DNA from: an uncultured Nitrospira sp.
GTDB lineage: Bacteria; Nitrospirota; Nitrospiria; Nitrospirales; Nitrospiraceae
DNA length: 64,000 bases
Reading direction: 5' to 3'
Assembly: GCA_902500785.1 (NCBI GenBank)
Contig: CABVRW010000009.1
Span: 29,987 to 93,986 of the forward strand
Shown here: positions 26,677 through 35,494 of the stretch, piece by piece
Numbering within the stretch: the stretch's first letter is position 1
Layout of the letters: every line of letters starts with the position of its first letter
Notes under the pieces: model-generated
Databases searched by the model: none
Seen by the model: the letters and a program-made list of their open reading frames with translations, nothing else
What the model was told of the DNA's origin: nothing
Translations under genes and position numbers: made by a program

Positions 26677-27375
26677 ATGGAGCAGGACGTGATGGCGAAA
26701 GCCGGTCAGGGCATGACGTTTGACGGGCAGGGGTTGCTCCCTGTCGTGATTCAGGATTGGCTTGATGGCACGGTGTTGATGGTGGGCTATATGAATCAGG
26801 AAGCCGTCACCAAGACACTTCAGACCCGCTCCGTCCACTTTTGGAGCCGGTCGCGTCAGAAGTTGTGGGAAAAGGGCGAGACCTCCGGGCATTTCCTACG
26901 CGTGAAGGATCTCTTTGTCGATTGTGATCGTGACACCATCCTGGTAAAGGCCGAGCCTGTCGGGCCGACCTGTCATACCGGTGAACGCGCCTGTTTTTTT
27001 ACCCGAATGACCGAGGATGGGAAGGCGGGTGAGGACAGGACTCAGGACGCCGGCGGGGGCATTTTGGAGCGTGTGTATCAGACGATATTGACGCGCAAGG
27101 CCACTCCGCAGCCTGACTCGTACGTGTCGAAGTTGCTGCAGGGCGGAGCCGATCGCATTCTGAAAAAAGTTGCGGAGGAAGCCGGCGAAGTGATTATTGC
27201 CGCAAAGAACCAGAAGCGGGAAGAGATCATCTATGAGACGGCCGATCTGCTGTTTCACACTCTCATGGTGCTCGGATACCACGATGTGACGCTGAATGAG
27301 GTGTATCGGGAACTCGGAACCCGCTTCGGGAAATCTGGGATCCGACCGGCGCCGGAAGGAGAAGCGCGTGGATAG
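26677..27375 (+). CDS. hisI: Bifunctional phosphoribosyl-AMP cyclohydrolase / phosphoribosyl-ATP pyrophosphatase
   Basis: A 232-residue fusion. The cyclohydrolase part (about 15-115) has the motif TRSVHFWSRSRQKLW, the metal-binding DCDRD and the zinc cysteines in CHTGERAC. The pyrophosphatase part (about 125-225) has YVSKLLQGGADRILKKVAEEAGEVIIAAKN and YETADLLFHTLMVL, typical of the MazG-like HisE. It performs the second and third steps of histidine synthesis. It starts directly after the hisF stop, with GGAGGGGG upstream. Confidence 0.95.
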   Translation: MEQDVMAKAGQGMTFDGQGLLPVVIQDWLDGTVLMVGYMNQEAVTKTLQTRSVHFWSRSRQKLWEKGETSGHFLRVKDLFVDCDRDTILVKAEPVGPTCHTGERACFFTRMTEDGKAGEDRTQDAGGGILERVYQTILTRKATPQPDSYVSKLLQGGADRILKKVAEEAGEVIIAAKNQKREEIIYETADLLFHTLMVLGYHDVTLNEVYRELGTRFGKSGIRPAPEGEARG

Positions 27376-27712
27376 CTGTTTGTTCTGCCGTATCGTTGAC
27401 GGCCGTATTCCGGCCAACATTGTCTATCAGGATGAGCAGGTGCTGGCGTTCGAAGACATCAATGCGCAAGCCCCCGTCCATATTCTGGTGATTCCCACAC
27501 GCCATGTAGCCGCTGTCCAGGACTGCCAGGATGGGGATAAGACTCTGCTGGGGCATCTTTTGTTGACCTGTTCGAATGTTGCGCGCATGAAAAACCTGGC
27601 CGAATCCGGTTATCGGATCGTCACGAATACGGGAGCGGACAGCGGGCAGACAGTGTTTCATCTCCATATGCATGTGCTCGGCGGGAGACACATGACCTGG
27701 CCTCCGGGATAA
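27368..27712 (+). CDS. HIT family protein (histidine-triad nucleotide-binding)
   Basis: A 114-residue HIT protein with the N-terminal CLFCRIVDGRIPANIVY, the ILVIPTRHVAA segment and the catalytic triad HLHMHVLGG near residue 97. HIT proteins hydrolyse nucleotide phosphoramidates or AMP conjugates; the exact substrate is open. I chose the GTG at 27368 (GGAGAAG upstream), which overlaps the hisIE stop by eight bases and gives the family's N-terminus. The overlap indicates co-translation at the end of the his operon, a position seen in other bacteria. Confidence 0.9.
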   Translation: MDSCLFCRIVDGRIPANIVYQDEQVLAFEDINAQAPVHILVIPTRHVAAVQDCQDGDKTLLGHLLLTCSNVARMKNLAESGYRIVTNTGADSGQTVFHLHMHVLGGRHMTWPPG

Positions 27713-27729
27713 TCTGTTCCTCTCGTCGA

Positions 27730-27758
27730 TTGACACTCACGTGGACCGTTTGTTAGGG
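27730..27758 (+). promoter_or_regulatory. Candidate promoter for dnaG-rpoD
   Basis: TTGACA at 27730-27735 and a weak -10 TTAGGG at 27753-27758 with 17-base spacing. It lies in the 131-base gap between the his operon and dnaG. Confidence 0.45.
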
Positions 27759-27843
27759 TGAACGGTCAACTTTCAATCGCGTCCAATGCATTCCAGCCAG
27801 GCTCAAGCTGGTTGGATCCCTGCGGGCACAAGCGAGGACCGCC

Positions 27844-29688
27844 GTGGGCCAAGGCCTGATTTCGGACGACGTCATCAACCAAATCAGAGACCGAGTGGAC
27901 ATCGCGGAGATCGTGGGTCAACACGTGGCATTGACCCGAGCCGGGCAAAATCTCAAAGGACTCTGTCCGTTCCATCAAGAAAAGTCTCCCTCCTTCACGG
28001 TCAGCTCTTCGCGACAGATTTTTCACTGCTTCGGCTGCGGAGCCGGCGGCAATGTATATACGTTTCTCATGAAATTGACCGGGGCGGGCTTTCCTGAAAT
28101 TGTCCGTGATCTGGGTCGCAAAGTGGGGGTGGATGTTCCAGAATCGGCCGGTGGATATTCCAACGAGGCACGCACGCAACTCAGTCGCCTGGAGCGGCTT
28201 AATGCCTCGGCCGGAGCGTACTATCAGCGCATGTTAACGGATAAAACTATAAGCGCTCCAGCCCGTGCCTATCTCGATGGGCGCGGGATTCACTCCGATA
28301 CGATCAGGCAGTTTCAGATCGGCTATGCTCCTCCGGAGTGGGATGGATTGACCAAAGCCATGCTGAAGGAAGGGTTCGCTCCGGCGGATCTGGTTGCGGC
28401 AGGTCTCTCCATTCCGCGAGATCAGAACGGATCGCAAAAAACGGCTGTGTCAGGGCACTATGATCGGTTCCGATCTCGGGTCATGTTTCCGATTATGGAT
28501 TTACGCAAGCGTGTGGTGGCGTTCGGCGGACGTATTCTCGGGGAAGGGACGCCCAAGTATTTAAATTCTCCAGAGACGCCGCTGTTCAAGAAGGGGCAGA
28601 CGTTGTTTGCCCTGGACGCCGCTCGTGAGGCGGCAGGCCAGCAACATACATTGATGATTGTCGAGGGGTATTTCGATGCCGTCGCGTTGCACCAGGCCGG
28701 CATTTGTCATGTGGCCGCCACGCTGGGAACGGCCCTGACGGCCGAACACATCACCGTGATCAGGCGGTTCGCGTCCAATGTCGTTCTGTTATTCGATCCG
28801 GACCAGGCAGGGGTTCGAGCGGCATTGCGCACGCTGGATTTGTTCGTCAATAGCGGCCTGAGTGTCAAGGTCGTTTCGTTGCCGGAGGGCGAAGATCCCG
28901 ACACGTATGTCAGGAAATATGGAGCTGATGGGTTTACAGCCTTGCACCGAGCGGCCCCGAGTTTGTTGGATTTTGCCGTGGAGCATAGTCTGCGCACGGC
29001 CGAGTCCGGAACGATCGAAGATCGGATCCGCGCCGTGGATGCGGTGTTACGTATTCTACAGAAGAGCGCGCATCCGATCGAACGTGAGGAACGGATTCGT
29101 CTGGTGGCGGAACGGTTAGGTCTCAGCCAGCAGCGGCTGATCGATCGCTATCCCACCCTGTCATCTGAGGAGTCGCGTCGGCCCTCGCTTCGGTCGACGG
29201 TCCCGCCCGCTGCGACAATGTCGAAACCGAAGGGGAATCCGGAGGAACGGGATCTGGCGCATCTCTTGGTGCAGGGGACTCTGTCGGCTGAGGACCTTCG
29301 TCGGTTGTCGCCGGATGCCTTTTCAGCGCCGGCCTATCGCCGGCTGATCGAATGTGCGATGCAGCATCTCGAACAGGATGGGAGGGTGTCCGTCCGCGGC
29401 CTGTTGGATACGTTGATCAATGACCAGGAATGTGGTCCGTTGGTCTCGGAATTGTCGATGCTGGAGCAACATTATGATGACGTTCCGGCGCATATTGCCG
29501 GGTGTTTGGAGACGCTGGAGCGGAGAGGCCGCGAGCGAACCATGGGTGTCCTGATTCAGGAATTGAAGGCCGCCGAACGAGAGCGGCGGGACGAGGATGT
29601 GCATCGCCTGAACAGATTGATTAACGATATGCGGATTCGGAAGGCCGGTGTGATGCCGGCTGCGCTGACGTCTGCGGTGAAGGAGTAG
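27844..29688 (+). CDS. dnaG: DNA primase
   Basis: A 614-residue primase making RNA primers at the replication fork. The N-terminal zinc finger has Cys41, His44, Cys62 and Cys65. The RNA-polymerase domain follows, with the Toprim motifs [15 protein letters not shown] near 275 and LFDPDQAGV near 318. The C-terminal helicase-binding domain begins after about 440. It starts with GTG. rpoD starts two bases after its stop, so the two form a macromolecular-synthesis operon without rpsU. Confidence 0.97.
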   Translation: MGQGLISDDVINQIRDRVDIAEIVGQHVALTRAGQNLKGLCPFHQEKSPSFTVSSSRQIFHCFGCGAGGNVYTFLMKLTGAGFPEIVRDLGRKVGVDVPESAGGYSNEARTQLSRLERLNASAGAYYQRMLTDKTISAPARAYLDGRGIHSDTIRQFQIGYAPPEWDGLTKAMLKEGFAPADLVAAGLSIPRDQNGSQKTAVSGHYDRFRSRVMFPIMDLRKRVVAFGGRILGEGTPKYLNSPETPLFKKGQTLFALDAAREAAGQQHTLMIVEGYFDAVALHQAGICHVAATLGTALTAEHITVIRRFASNVVLLFDPDQAGVRAALRTLDLFVNSGLSVKVVSLPEGEDPDTYVRKYGADGFTALHRAAPSLLDFAVEHSLRTAESGTIEDRIRAVDAVLRILQKSAHPIEREERIRLVAERLGLSQQRLIDRYPTLSSEESRRPSLRSTVPPAATMSKPKGNPEERDLAHLLVQGTLSAEDLRRLSPDAFSAPAYRRLIECAMQHLEQDGRVSVRGLLDTLINDQECGPLVSELSMLEQHYDDVPAHIAGCLETLERRGRERTMGVLIQELKAAERERRDEDVHRLNRLINDMRIRKAGVMPAALTSAVKE

Positions 29689-29690
29689 GT

Positions 29691-31496
29691 ATGCCGAAAC
29701 AAGAATTACTCGGCGAGGTGAAGAAGCTCATCAACCTCGGTAAGGAGAAGGGCTTTCTCACATACGACGATCTCAACAGCACGTTGCCTGCAGACGTCGT
29801 CTCGTCGGACCAATTCAGCACGATTATGACGATGTTCGGCGAAATGGACATTGAGATTGTGGAGTCAGCTGACACCGAGCGCACTCCCAAGGCCGCGGAA
29901 GGTGAAGAGGCCATTGAGGAAAGCGAAGAAGCCGAGGCGTCGGAGGAGAATGAAAAGGAAATCGATCTCACGCCGGGGGCGCTCAGCCGAACCGACGACC
30001 CCGTCCGGCTCTACCTGAAAGAGATGGGGAGCGTGGCGCTGCTGAGCCGCGAGGGCGAGATCGAAATCGCCAAACGGATTGAAGAGGGGAAAAAGGATAT
30101 TGCCTCGGTCGTCTATGGCTTGCCGATGACCCTGGAGTTTGTGTTGAACCTGCGGGATCAGCTGAAGAACGGCAAGATCGATGTGCGGGAAATCGTGCCG
30201 GTGGTCGAGACGGAAGAGGATTTTGAAGAAGAAGCCGTCGAGAAAGATTACGAAGAGCTGCGGGTCAAAACGCTGGATTCTCTGAACGCGGTTCGCAAGG
30301 TCTCCGCGTCCCTGAAGGACTTGTACGACAAGGCCCGCCATGTCAGCGCCGACCCTGAGAAACAGAAGAAGCTGCGTAAACAGATCGATACGGTGCGCGG
30401 GCAGGTTGTCGACAAGATGGAATCGGTGAATCTGCACGGTGTCTTAAAAGACCGGATGACGCAGCGAGTCCGCGACCTCAACCTGTTGTTTCGCACGGCG
30501 GAGCGGGAAGTAACAAGCTGTCAGCGCCGGTTGGGTGTCGGTGGCGAAGCCGGAGCCGAGCTGCTGCGGCGGTTATGTCGAACCCATAAAGACCTTCTCG
30601 CCGTCAAGCGAAGGACCGGTCTCTCCGAAGAGGTCCTGCAGGACATTAAGAAACATTATCAGGCGGCCAAAGGTCGGATCCGTCAGCTTGAGGCGGAAGA
30701 AGCGCTGATTTCTGCCGAAGAGATCAAGGATGCGGTCAAGCATCTCGACGTGGCCGAAGAAAAGGTCAAGCGAGGAAAGGCCGAACTCGTCGAGGCCAAC
30801 CTCCGATTGGTAGTCAGCATTGCCAAGAAGTATACGAACCGCGGGCTCCAATTTCTGGATTTGATTCAAGAGGGCAATATCGGCCTCATGAAGGCGGTCG
30901 ACAAGTTTGAATACAAGCGCGGATATAAATTCAGCACCTACGCGACCTGGTGGATCAGACAGGCGATTACTCGCGCGATCGCGGACCAGGCCCGGACCAT
31001 TCGGATCCCGGTCCACATGATCGAAACGATCAACAAACTGATTCGGACCTCGCGCCATCTCGTGCAGAAGCTTGGTCGCGAACCGACGCCGGAAGAGATC
31101 GCTGAGCGCATGGATTTGCCGCTGGACAAGGTTAGAAAGATCCTGAAAATCGCGCGTGAACCGATTTCGCTCGAAACCCCGATCGGCGAGGAGGAAGACA
31201 GTCATTTGGGGGACTTTATCGAGGACAAGAAAGCCGTCTCGCCGTTGGAAGCAGCCATTCGGTATGACTTGCAGCGGCAAATCAACGGCGCGCTGGAAAC
31301 CCTGACGCCCCGAGAGGAGAAGGTGCTGCGCAAGCGATTCGGTATCGGCGAGGCGACCGATCATACCCTTGAGGAGGTGGGACAGGACTTCGAGGTGACA
31401 CGCGAGCGCATCCGGCAAATCGAGGCGAAAGCGTTGCGCAAGCTTCGGCATCCGAGCCGCAGCAAAAAGTTGCGCAGTTTTGTCGAGAGCCTCTAG
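29691..31496 (+). CDS. rpoD: RNA polymerase primary sigma factor (sigma-70)
   Basis: A 601-residue housekeeping sigma. It has region 1.1 at the N-terminus, an acidic stretch near 65-90 (rich in Glu), region 1.2 with [11 protein letters not shown], region 2 with [31 protein letters not shown] and the -10-reading [14 protein letters not shown], region 3, and region 4 with [32 protein letters not shown] for the -35. The TTGACA/TATAAT-like promoters in the window match what such a factor reads. The stop codon overlaps the first bases of a small repeat element. Confidence 0.98.
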   Translation: MPKQELLGEVKKLINLGKEKGFLTYDDLNSTLPADVVSSDQFSTIMTMFGEMDIEIVESADTERTPKAAEGEEAIEESEEAEASEENEKEIDLTPGALSRTDDPVRLYLKEMGSVALLSREGEIEIAKRIEEGKKDIASVVYGLPMTLEFVLNLRDQLKNGKIDVREIVPVVETEEDFEEEAVEKDYEELRVKTLDSLNAVRKVSASLKDLYDKARHVSADPEKQKKLRKQIDTVRGQVVDKMESVNLHGVLKDRMTQRVRDLNLLFRTAEREVTSCQRRLGVGGEAGAELLRRLCRTHKDLLAVKRRTGLSEEVLQDIKKHYQAAKGRIRQLEAEEALISAEEIKDAVKHLDVAEEKVKRGKAELVEANLRLVVSIAKKYTNRGLQFLDLIQEGNIGLMKAVDKFEYKRGYKFSTYATWWIRQAITRAIADQARTIRIPVHMIETINKLIRTSRHLVQKLGREPTPEEIAERMDLPLDKVRKILKIAREPISLETPIGEEEDSHLGDFIEDKKAVSPLEAAIRYDLQRQINGALETLTPREEKVLRKRFGIGEATDHTLEEVGQDFEVTRERIRQIEAKALRKLRHPSRSKKLRSFVESL

Positions 31497-31664
31497 CAGG
31501 CTGCGGAACAATGTGATCTGTGCTCAGCACGCGGCGATCAGCATATGTGCACAAAGGCCGTCCAGCACGGCCGAAGCGAACGAAGCGGCGAATCTACTCG
31601 TGCCGTACGGTGAGCCGCTGAGCGATGCGAGCACGTCGCTGACGGATTTTCCCCGCATCCTGCT
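31495..31664. repeat. About 170-base inverted-repeat element (MITE/REP-like)
   Basis: The left end is AGCAGGCTGCGG (31495-31506). The right end, read on the minus strand, is AGCAGGATGCGG (31664-31653), one mismatch in twelve. The interior is G+C-rich and without a credible gene. The same core occurs twice near 61.0-61.1 kb. The left end overlaps the rpoD stop codon, so the element inserted at, or provides, the end of the gene. The gap to the tRNA at 31824 holds nothing else I can name. Confidence 0.6.
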
Positions 31665-31823
31665 CGTCGTTCCGGCCGGGGTGGTTTGACTCTGTATAGA
31701 CGGCAGCCTAGAATCGAGCCCGCTCGAACCAGGCGCAAGCGGCGTGTGCGTCTCTGATGCCGGGTTGATATGATAGACAATGTCAGAAGGCCGTCTGTGT
31801 CCAGGTCATTGGCTTGCGGGGCT

Positions 31824-31900
31824 GGGCCCATAGCTCAGGTGGTTAGAGCGGCTGACTCATAATCAGCTGGTCCTAGGTTCAAGTCCTAGTGGGCCCACCA
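31824..31900 (+). tRNA. tRNA-Ile2 (anticodon CAT, lysidine type)
   Basis: A 77-base tRNA: acceptor GGGCCCA / TGGGCCC with encoded ACCA, D arm, anticodon loop CTCATAA and T arm GGTTCAAGTCC. The anticodon CAT could be Met or Ile2. The C4-G69 and C5-G68 pairs are known TilS recognition determinants and match the ileX type rather than elongator Met, so tRNA-Ile decoding AUA is the better call. Confidence 0.85.
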
Positions 31901-31976
31901 GCCTGAGTGCCTCACGATGATTTTGGTGCGAGCGGTGTCAGGTGGACGCCGGCATCGCCTAACCCACAAGGAGCCC

Positions 31977-32753
31977 GTGAACCTACAGCTTTCCCCCCTC
32001 ATTGGATTACAGAAACTCGATCTCCGGATCGCCGATCTCAAGGAGCAACGGCGGAAAATCCCCGAACGGCTTGAATCCAAGGAAGCTCCCCTTCGCGAGG
32101 CGAAGCGGGTGTTTCAGCAGGCATCGGCTTCCGTCGAGGCCCTCATCAAGGAACGCCGCGGTCATGAGAAAGACCTTGAGGCGCATGAAGACCGTATCGA
32201 CAAGATGAAAGACCGTGCGGCCCAGCTGAAAACCAACCAGGAATATCAGGCGCATCTCTTCGAGGTGGAGCTTGCCAACAAAAAGAAGGGCGAGATCGAA
32301 GAGAAAATCTTGTTGGCGATGGAGCAGATCGAGCAGATCCAGCGGACGATCGCCGACGCGCAGGCCAAACTGCAGGAGTCGGAAGTCCTCTTCACGGCAG
32401 AGAAGGCGACGCTCGAAGAGAAGGACCGGGTTCTTGCGGCGGAGCTGGCCGAGTTGGAGGTCAAGCAGACGCACCTGTCGGGGCAAGTCGACAAGGTGCT
32501 GCTGCTCCGCTACAGCAAGTTGAAAACCACTAGAAAAGAGCAGGCGCTGGCGCTCATCAAGGACGGCATTTGCGTGGGATGTCGTCTACACCTTCCACCA
32601 CAGCTGGTATCCCAGGTCAAACGCGGGGAAGATGTGCATACCTGCCCCTATTGCTATAGGATTCTGTATTGGGAAGGGGAGCCGCCTCTTGAATCGAAGG
32701 GGCCTGTTGATCCGGATCAAGCCAAGAATTTCGAAGTCGGCGAATCCGTCTAA
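31977..32753 (+). CDS. C4-type zinc-ribbon, coiled-coil protein (DUF164 family)
   Basis: A 258-residue protein. About 190 residues of long coiled coil (rich in E, K, L and Q heptads, including RIDKMKDRAAQLKTNQEYQ) are followed by a zinc ribbon with CVGCRLHLPPQ near 203 and CPYCYRILYWE near 228. This matches the DUF164/CT398-like family. Known members have unclear roles, with proposals linking them to transcription or flagellar export. The GTG at 31977 has AAGGAG five bases upstream, and the family N-terminus starts LSPLIGLQKLDLRI. It is separate from RNase HIII downstream, which is on the opposite strand. Confidence 0.9.
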   Translation: MNLQLSPLIGLQKLDLRIADLKEQRRKIPERLESKEAPLREAKRVFQQASASVEALIKERRGHEKDLEAHEDRIDKMKDRAAQLKTNQEYQAHLFEVELANKKKGEIEEKILLAMEQIEQIQRTIADAQAKLQESEVLFTAEKATLEEKDRVLAAELAELEVKQTHLSGQVDKVLLLRYSKLKTTRKEQALALIKDGICVGCRLHLPPQLVSQVKRGEDVHTCPYCYRILYWEGEPPLESKGPVDPDQAKNFEVGESV

Positions 32754-32871
32754 CGAGCCACCGAACACTCCGTCCATACCGCGCTCGGTGAGACGCTCAA
32801 CTTACGGTCTCTAGATGGCCTCACCGCTTCGCTTTCTTCGAGTGTGCTGAAGTGGCTTTGAAAGTGGACCG

Positions 32872-33531
32872 TTACGGTTCCCCCAAGACTGACTTCGTGG
32901 TTTTGAAGTGCAGCTTGGCGACGGTACCCAACCTCTCACGCCCGTATTTTTTGACTACCATTCGTCCGGCGAGCTCCACTGTGGGTGAGGCGCCCTTGGG
33001 TAGTGTGGTATTCAGCTCTTGAGACAGTTTTTTCAGGCGCAGAAGAAATTCAGCTCTGGCCAGGATTGATGCCGCTGCCACGGCCAGGTCGGCCTCCGCT
33101 TTCGTGCGCTGTACCAATCGGATTTGTTTCCCCTTCTCCTGGAGCGCGTTCAGAATCAGTCGTTCGTCGCCGAACTGGTCTGCAATGGCCAAGTCGCAGT
33201 CCACTTGTTGAAGTAAATTTTCCAACGCCCGTGCGTGGCCCCAAGCCAGGAGTCGATTTAAATTTTTAATTTTCACATACAGTTCGTTATATCGCTGTGG
33301 CCCGATGGCCACCACGCTGTGAGGGCAGAGCAGGCGGATATCGGGTGCCATTTCGAGAATCCGTCCATCGGAGATTTTTTTGCTGTCCCGAACCTGCATC
33401 AGGGTCAAGTCCGACTCCGAGGTGGGGGTCACAAACACCGCAGCGATGACCAGCGGACCGAAATAGTCTCCCTTGCCGGACTCATCGATTCCGATCCGAT
33501 TGAGCGAGGAGAGGTTGGTGGCGGCAGGCAC
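32872..33531 (-). CDS. rnhC: Ribonuclease HIII, short form
   Basis: A 219-residue RNase H of the HIII type, identified by GIDESGKGDYFGPLVIAA near residue 13 (the DE pair binds Mg), RDSKKISDGRI, and the TKAEADLAVAAASILARA segment. It removes RNA from RNA-DNA hybrids. The Bacillus-type enzyme has an N-terminal TBP-like substrate-binding domain of about 90 residues that is absent here. The GTG at 33531 is the best start, with AGGAG upstream. It is convergent with the zinc-ribbon gene. Confidence 0.9.
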   Translation of the reverse strand: MPAATNLSSLNRIGIDESGKGDYFGPLVIAAVFVTPTSESDLTLMQVRDSKKISDGRILEMAPDIRLLCPHSVVAIGPQRYNELYVKIKNLNRLLAWGHARALENLLQQVDCDLAIADQFGDERLILNALQEKGKQIRLVQRTKAEADLAVAAASILARAEFLLRLKKLSQELNTTLPKGASPTVELAGRMVVKKYGRERLGTVAKLHFKTTKSVLGEP

Positions 33532-33650
33532 TCGGTGAAACTCCTATGTAGCAACTGGCCGAGCAGCGCGGTAATCTAACAGAGCTCACCAGGCTGGTCA
33601 ATTTGCGGAGGCACGTGATGGAGGATCGAGCGGAGATGGTCAGGAGACGG

Positions 33651-34508
33651 ATGTTCATGGTGCGGGCGAACAGGCTGTGCCTCGCAGGCGCCGTCGTCGC
33701 CATGCTGGTGACGACGGGCTGCCAGACTAATCCTTATACCGGGCGATGGCAACTGATGATGATGCCGATGTCCCAGGAAACGCAGATGGGCGCCCAGGCC
33801 TATGCCGAAGTGAAGAATGATCCCAAGATGAAGCAATCGACCGATCCACGCGAGATTGAACCGGTCAAGCGAGTGGCGGCGCGGGTGATTGAGGCGGCGA
33901 AACGATCCAAGTACAGTGACATGGCGAATCAATTCGAATGGGAAGTGACGATCATCAAGGACGACAAGACGATGAATGCGTTCGCGTTGCCGGGGGGAAA
34001 GATCGCCGTCTATACCGGCATTTTCCCGGTGGCCAAGACGGAAGCCGGCCTTGCCGCCGTGATGGGGCATGAGGTCGTGCACGCGTTGGCGCGGCATGGC
34101 GGCGAACGCATGAGCCAGAATACGCTGGCGCAGACCACTCTGCAGGCGGTCGGGATCGCGCTTGGAGTAAGCGGCGCCAACCCGGTACTGTCCCAAGGGG
34201 CGATGGCGGCCTTAGGTGTCGGCGCTCAAGTCGGTGTCCTGCTGCCATTCAGCCGCAAGCATGAATCTGAGGCTGATTATGTGGGCGTGTTGCTCGCGGC
34301 AGATGCCGGCTATGATCCGCGCGAATCGATCCAATTGTGGAAGCGAATGGGCGAGCTTTCCGGCGGCAAAGCAGCGGCGGAATTCATGTCGACTCACCCC
34401 AGCCACGAGACCAGGATCGAGCAACTCGAAGAATGGATGGCCGAAGCCATGCCGATTTACCAGTCGAAGCCGCCGGCACCCAACCACGATCTTCCGACAC
34501 TGCATTAG
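33651..34508 (+). CDS. M48 family metalloprotease lipoprotein
   Basis: A 285-residue zinc protease of the BepA/LoiP-like M48C group. The signal sequence ends in the lipobox VTTGC, giving a lipid-anchored protein. The active site is HEVVH with His140, Glu141 and His144, and the third ligand is in ESEAD. Known relatives degrade or chaperone misfolded outer-membrane proteins. The N-terminus is ambiguous: in-frame ATGs lie at 33603-33657. I chose 33651 because it places the hydrophobic signal at the start and has AGGAG upstream. It is followed by the RNase P RNA. Confidence 0.9.
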   Translation: MFMVRANRLCLAGAVVAMLVTTGCQTNPYTGRWQLMMMPMSQETQMGAQAYAEVKNDPKMKQSTDPREIEPVKRVAARVIEAAKRSKYSDMANQFEWEVTIIKDDKTMNAFALPGGKIAVYTGIFPVAKTEAGLAAVMGHEVVHALARHGGERMSQNTLAQTTLQAVGIALGVSGANPVLSQGAMAALGVGAQVGVLLPFSRKHESEADYVGVLLAADAGYDPRESIQLWKRMGELSGGKAAAEFMSTHPSHETRIEQLEEWMAEAMPIYQSKPPAPNHDLPTLH

Positions 34509-34561
34509 TCCCGGTGGCTCGATGCTTGAATCCCGAATCAAGCGGCCCGTATACTTTTCCC

Positions 34562-34996
34562 GCGCGCTGGGGGGACACGGGTGCTCGCTCGTCGAGCTGG
34601 CTCGACGGGAGGAAAGTCCGGACTCCAAGGGCAAGGACGCTGGATAACGTCCAGGCGGAGCGATCCGACACCAGCACCACAGAGAATAGACCGCCGATGG
34701 CCGGTGTGATGGACTTCGGTCGAGTGCGCCGGCTCAGGTAAGGGTGAAACGGTGGGGTAAGAGCCCACCGCGGTGATGGCGACATCAACGGCACGGTAAG
34801 CGTCGTCCGGAGCAAGACCAAATAGGGGGACGCCTGTGGGCTCGCGAGAGCTCGGCAGAAAGGCCGGCCCGGCCGAGGTTCCCGGGTAGGTTGCTTGAGG
34901 CTCGAGGTAACTCGAGTCCCAGAGAAATGATCACCCCCGTGTGAGCGTAAGCTTCACGCGGGACAGAATCCGGCTTATAGGGTTTCTCCAACGCGC
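34562..34996 (+). ncRNA. rnpB: RNase P RNA (class A)
   Basis: The catalytic RNA that trims the 5' ends of tRNAs. It shows the conserved blocks GGAGGAAAGTCCGGAC (34607-34622), GGGTGAAACGGTGGGGTAAGAG near 34742, AGCAAGACCAAATAGG near 34812 and ACAGAATCCGGCTTAT (34963-34978). P1 probably pairs GCGCGCTGGGG with CTCCAACGCGC, and a run of six T (34997-35002) follows as a terminator. Its last ~66 bases are antisense to the glutaredoxin-like gene. Exact ends are estimated. Confidence 0.93.
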
Positions 34997-35260
34997 TTTT
35001 TTGATCGCTTTGCGCAGCTCTCTCCCGGTGACCCTGCCGGAGAGCATTTCCTGATCATTGATGAGCACCACCGGCACGCGATCACTGTATTGAGCGCGGA
35101 GGTGCGCATCGCCGTCGATGTCTACGGTGATGAGATCGAAGGAGAGGTCTAGTTGCACCTGTCTGGCCACTCGAGTCACTACTCGGCAGAGGTGGCAATC
35201 CTGGCGGGAGAGTATCGTGACCCGAAGCATATCCATGAGGGCGTCCGATCGATCATTCAT
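34931..35260 (-). CDS. Glutaredoxin-like (DUF836 type) thioredoxin-fold protein
   Basis: A 109-residue small redox protein. It has LRVTILSRQDCHLC with the redox motif CHLC near residue 22, then FDLITVDIDGDAHLRAQYSDRVPVVLIN and SGRVTGRELRKAI, which fit the glutaredoxin-like thioredoxin fold. It may reduce disulfides or carry metal; the partner is unknown. Its last 66 bases overlap the RNase P RNA on the opposite strand, so the final residues are constrained by that RNA. The start could be at 35260, 35236 or 35230; none has a strong ribosome site. Confidence 0.82.
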   Translation of the reverse strand: MNDRSDALMDMLRVTILSRQDCHLCRVVTRVARQVQLDLSFDLITVDIDGDAHLRAQYSDRVPVVLINDQEMLSGRVTGRELRKAIKKARWRNPISRILSRVKLTLTRG

Positions 35261-35335
35261 TCGGCGAACGTTCGTATACCACGGGTGATGCGGGAGCACC
35301 AGCCGCTCCCGCATGGATTGTGCGCGTCGGCTCTC

Positions 35336-35365
35336 TTGACCTCACTTGAGACCTGGTGATACGAT
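35336..35365 (+). promoter_or_regulatory. Candidate promoter of the ilv operon
   Basis: TTGACC at 35336-35341 and TACGAT at 35360-35365 with 18-base spacing. The leader to ilvB is about 125 bases. A perfect 10-base stem (ATGCGGGAGC / GCTCCCGCAT) lies just upstream at 35288-35314 and may be an operator or a hairpin. Confidence 0.5.
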
Positions 35366-35494
35366 CCGCCATCTTACCCGTTGATTTTCCAGAAAGATTG
35401 TATCAATCTGTGGCGTCAGTGCGGCACAGAGGGGTGAGCTGTTCTCAGTACAGACATTGCGTCCTTCGCCATGATGGGCGGAGGGGAGGTTGAT

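Noticed and set aside
31824..31900. tRNA-Met as an alternative reading of the CAT anticodon
   Set aside because: The C4-G69 and C5-G68 pairs are lysidine-synthase determinants and match the Ile2 type; elongator Met has different pairs there.
34337..34741. 134-codon plus-strand open frame
   Set aside because: It overlaps the M48 gene end and runs into the RNase P RNA.
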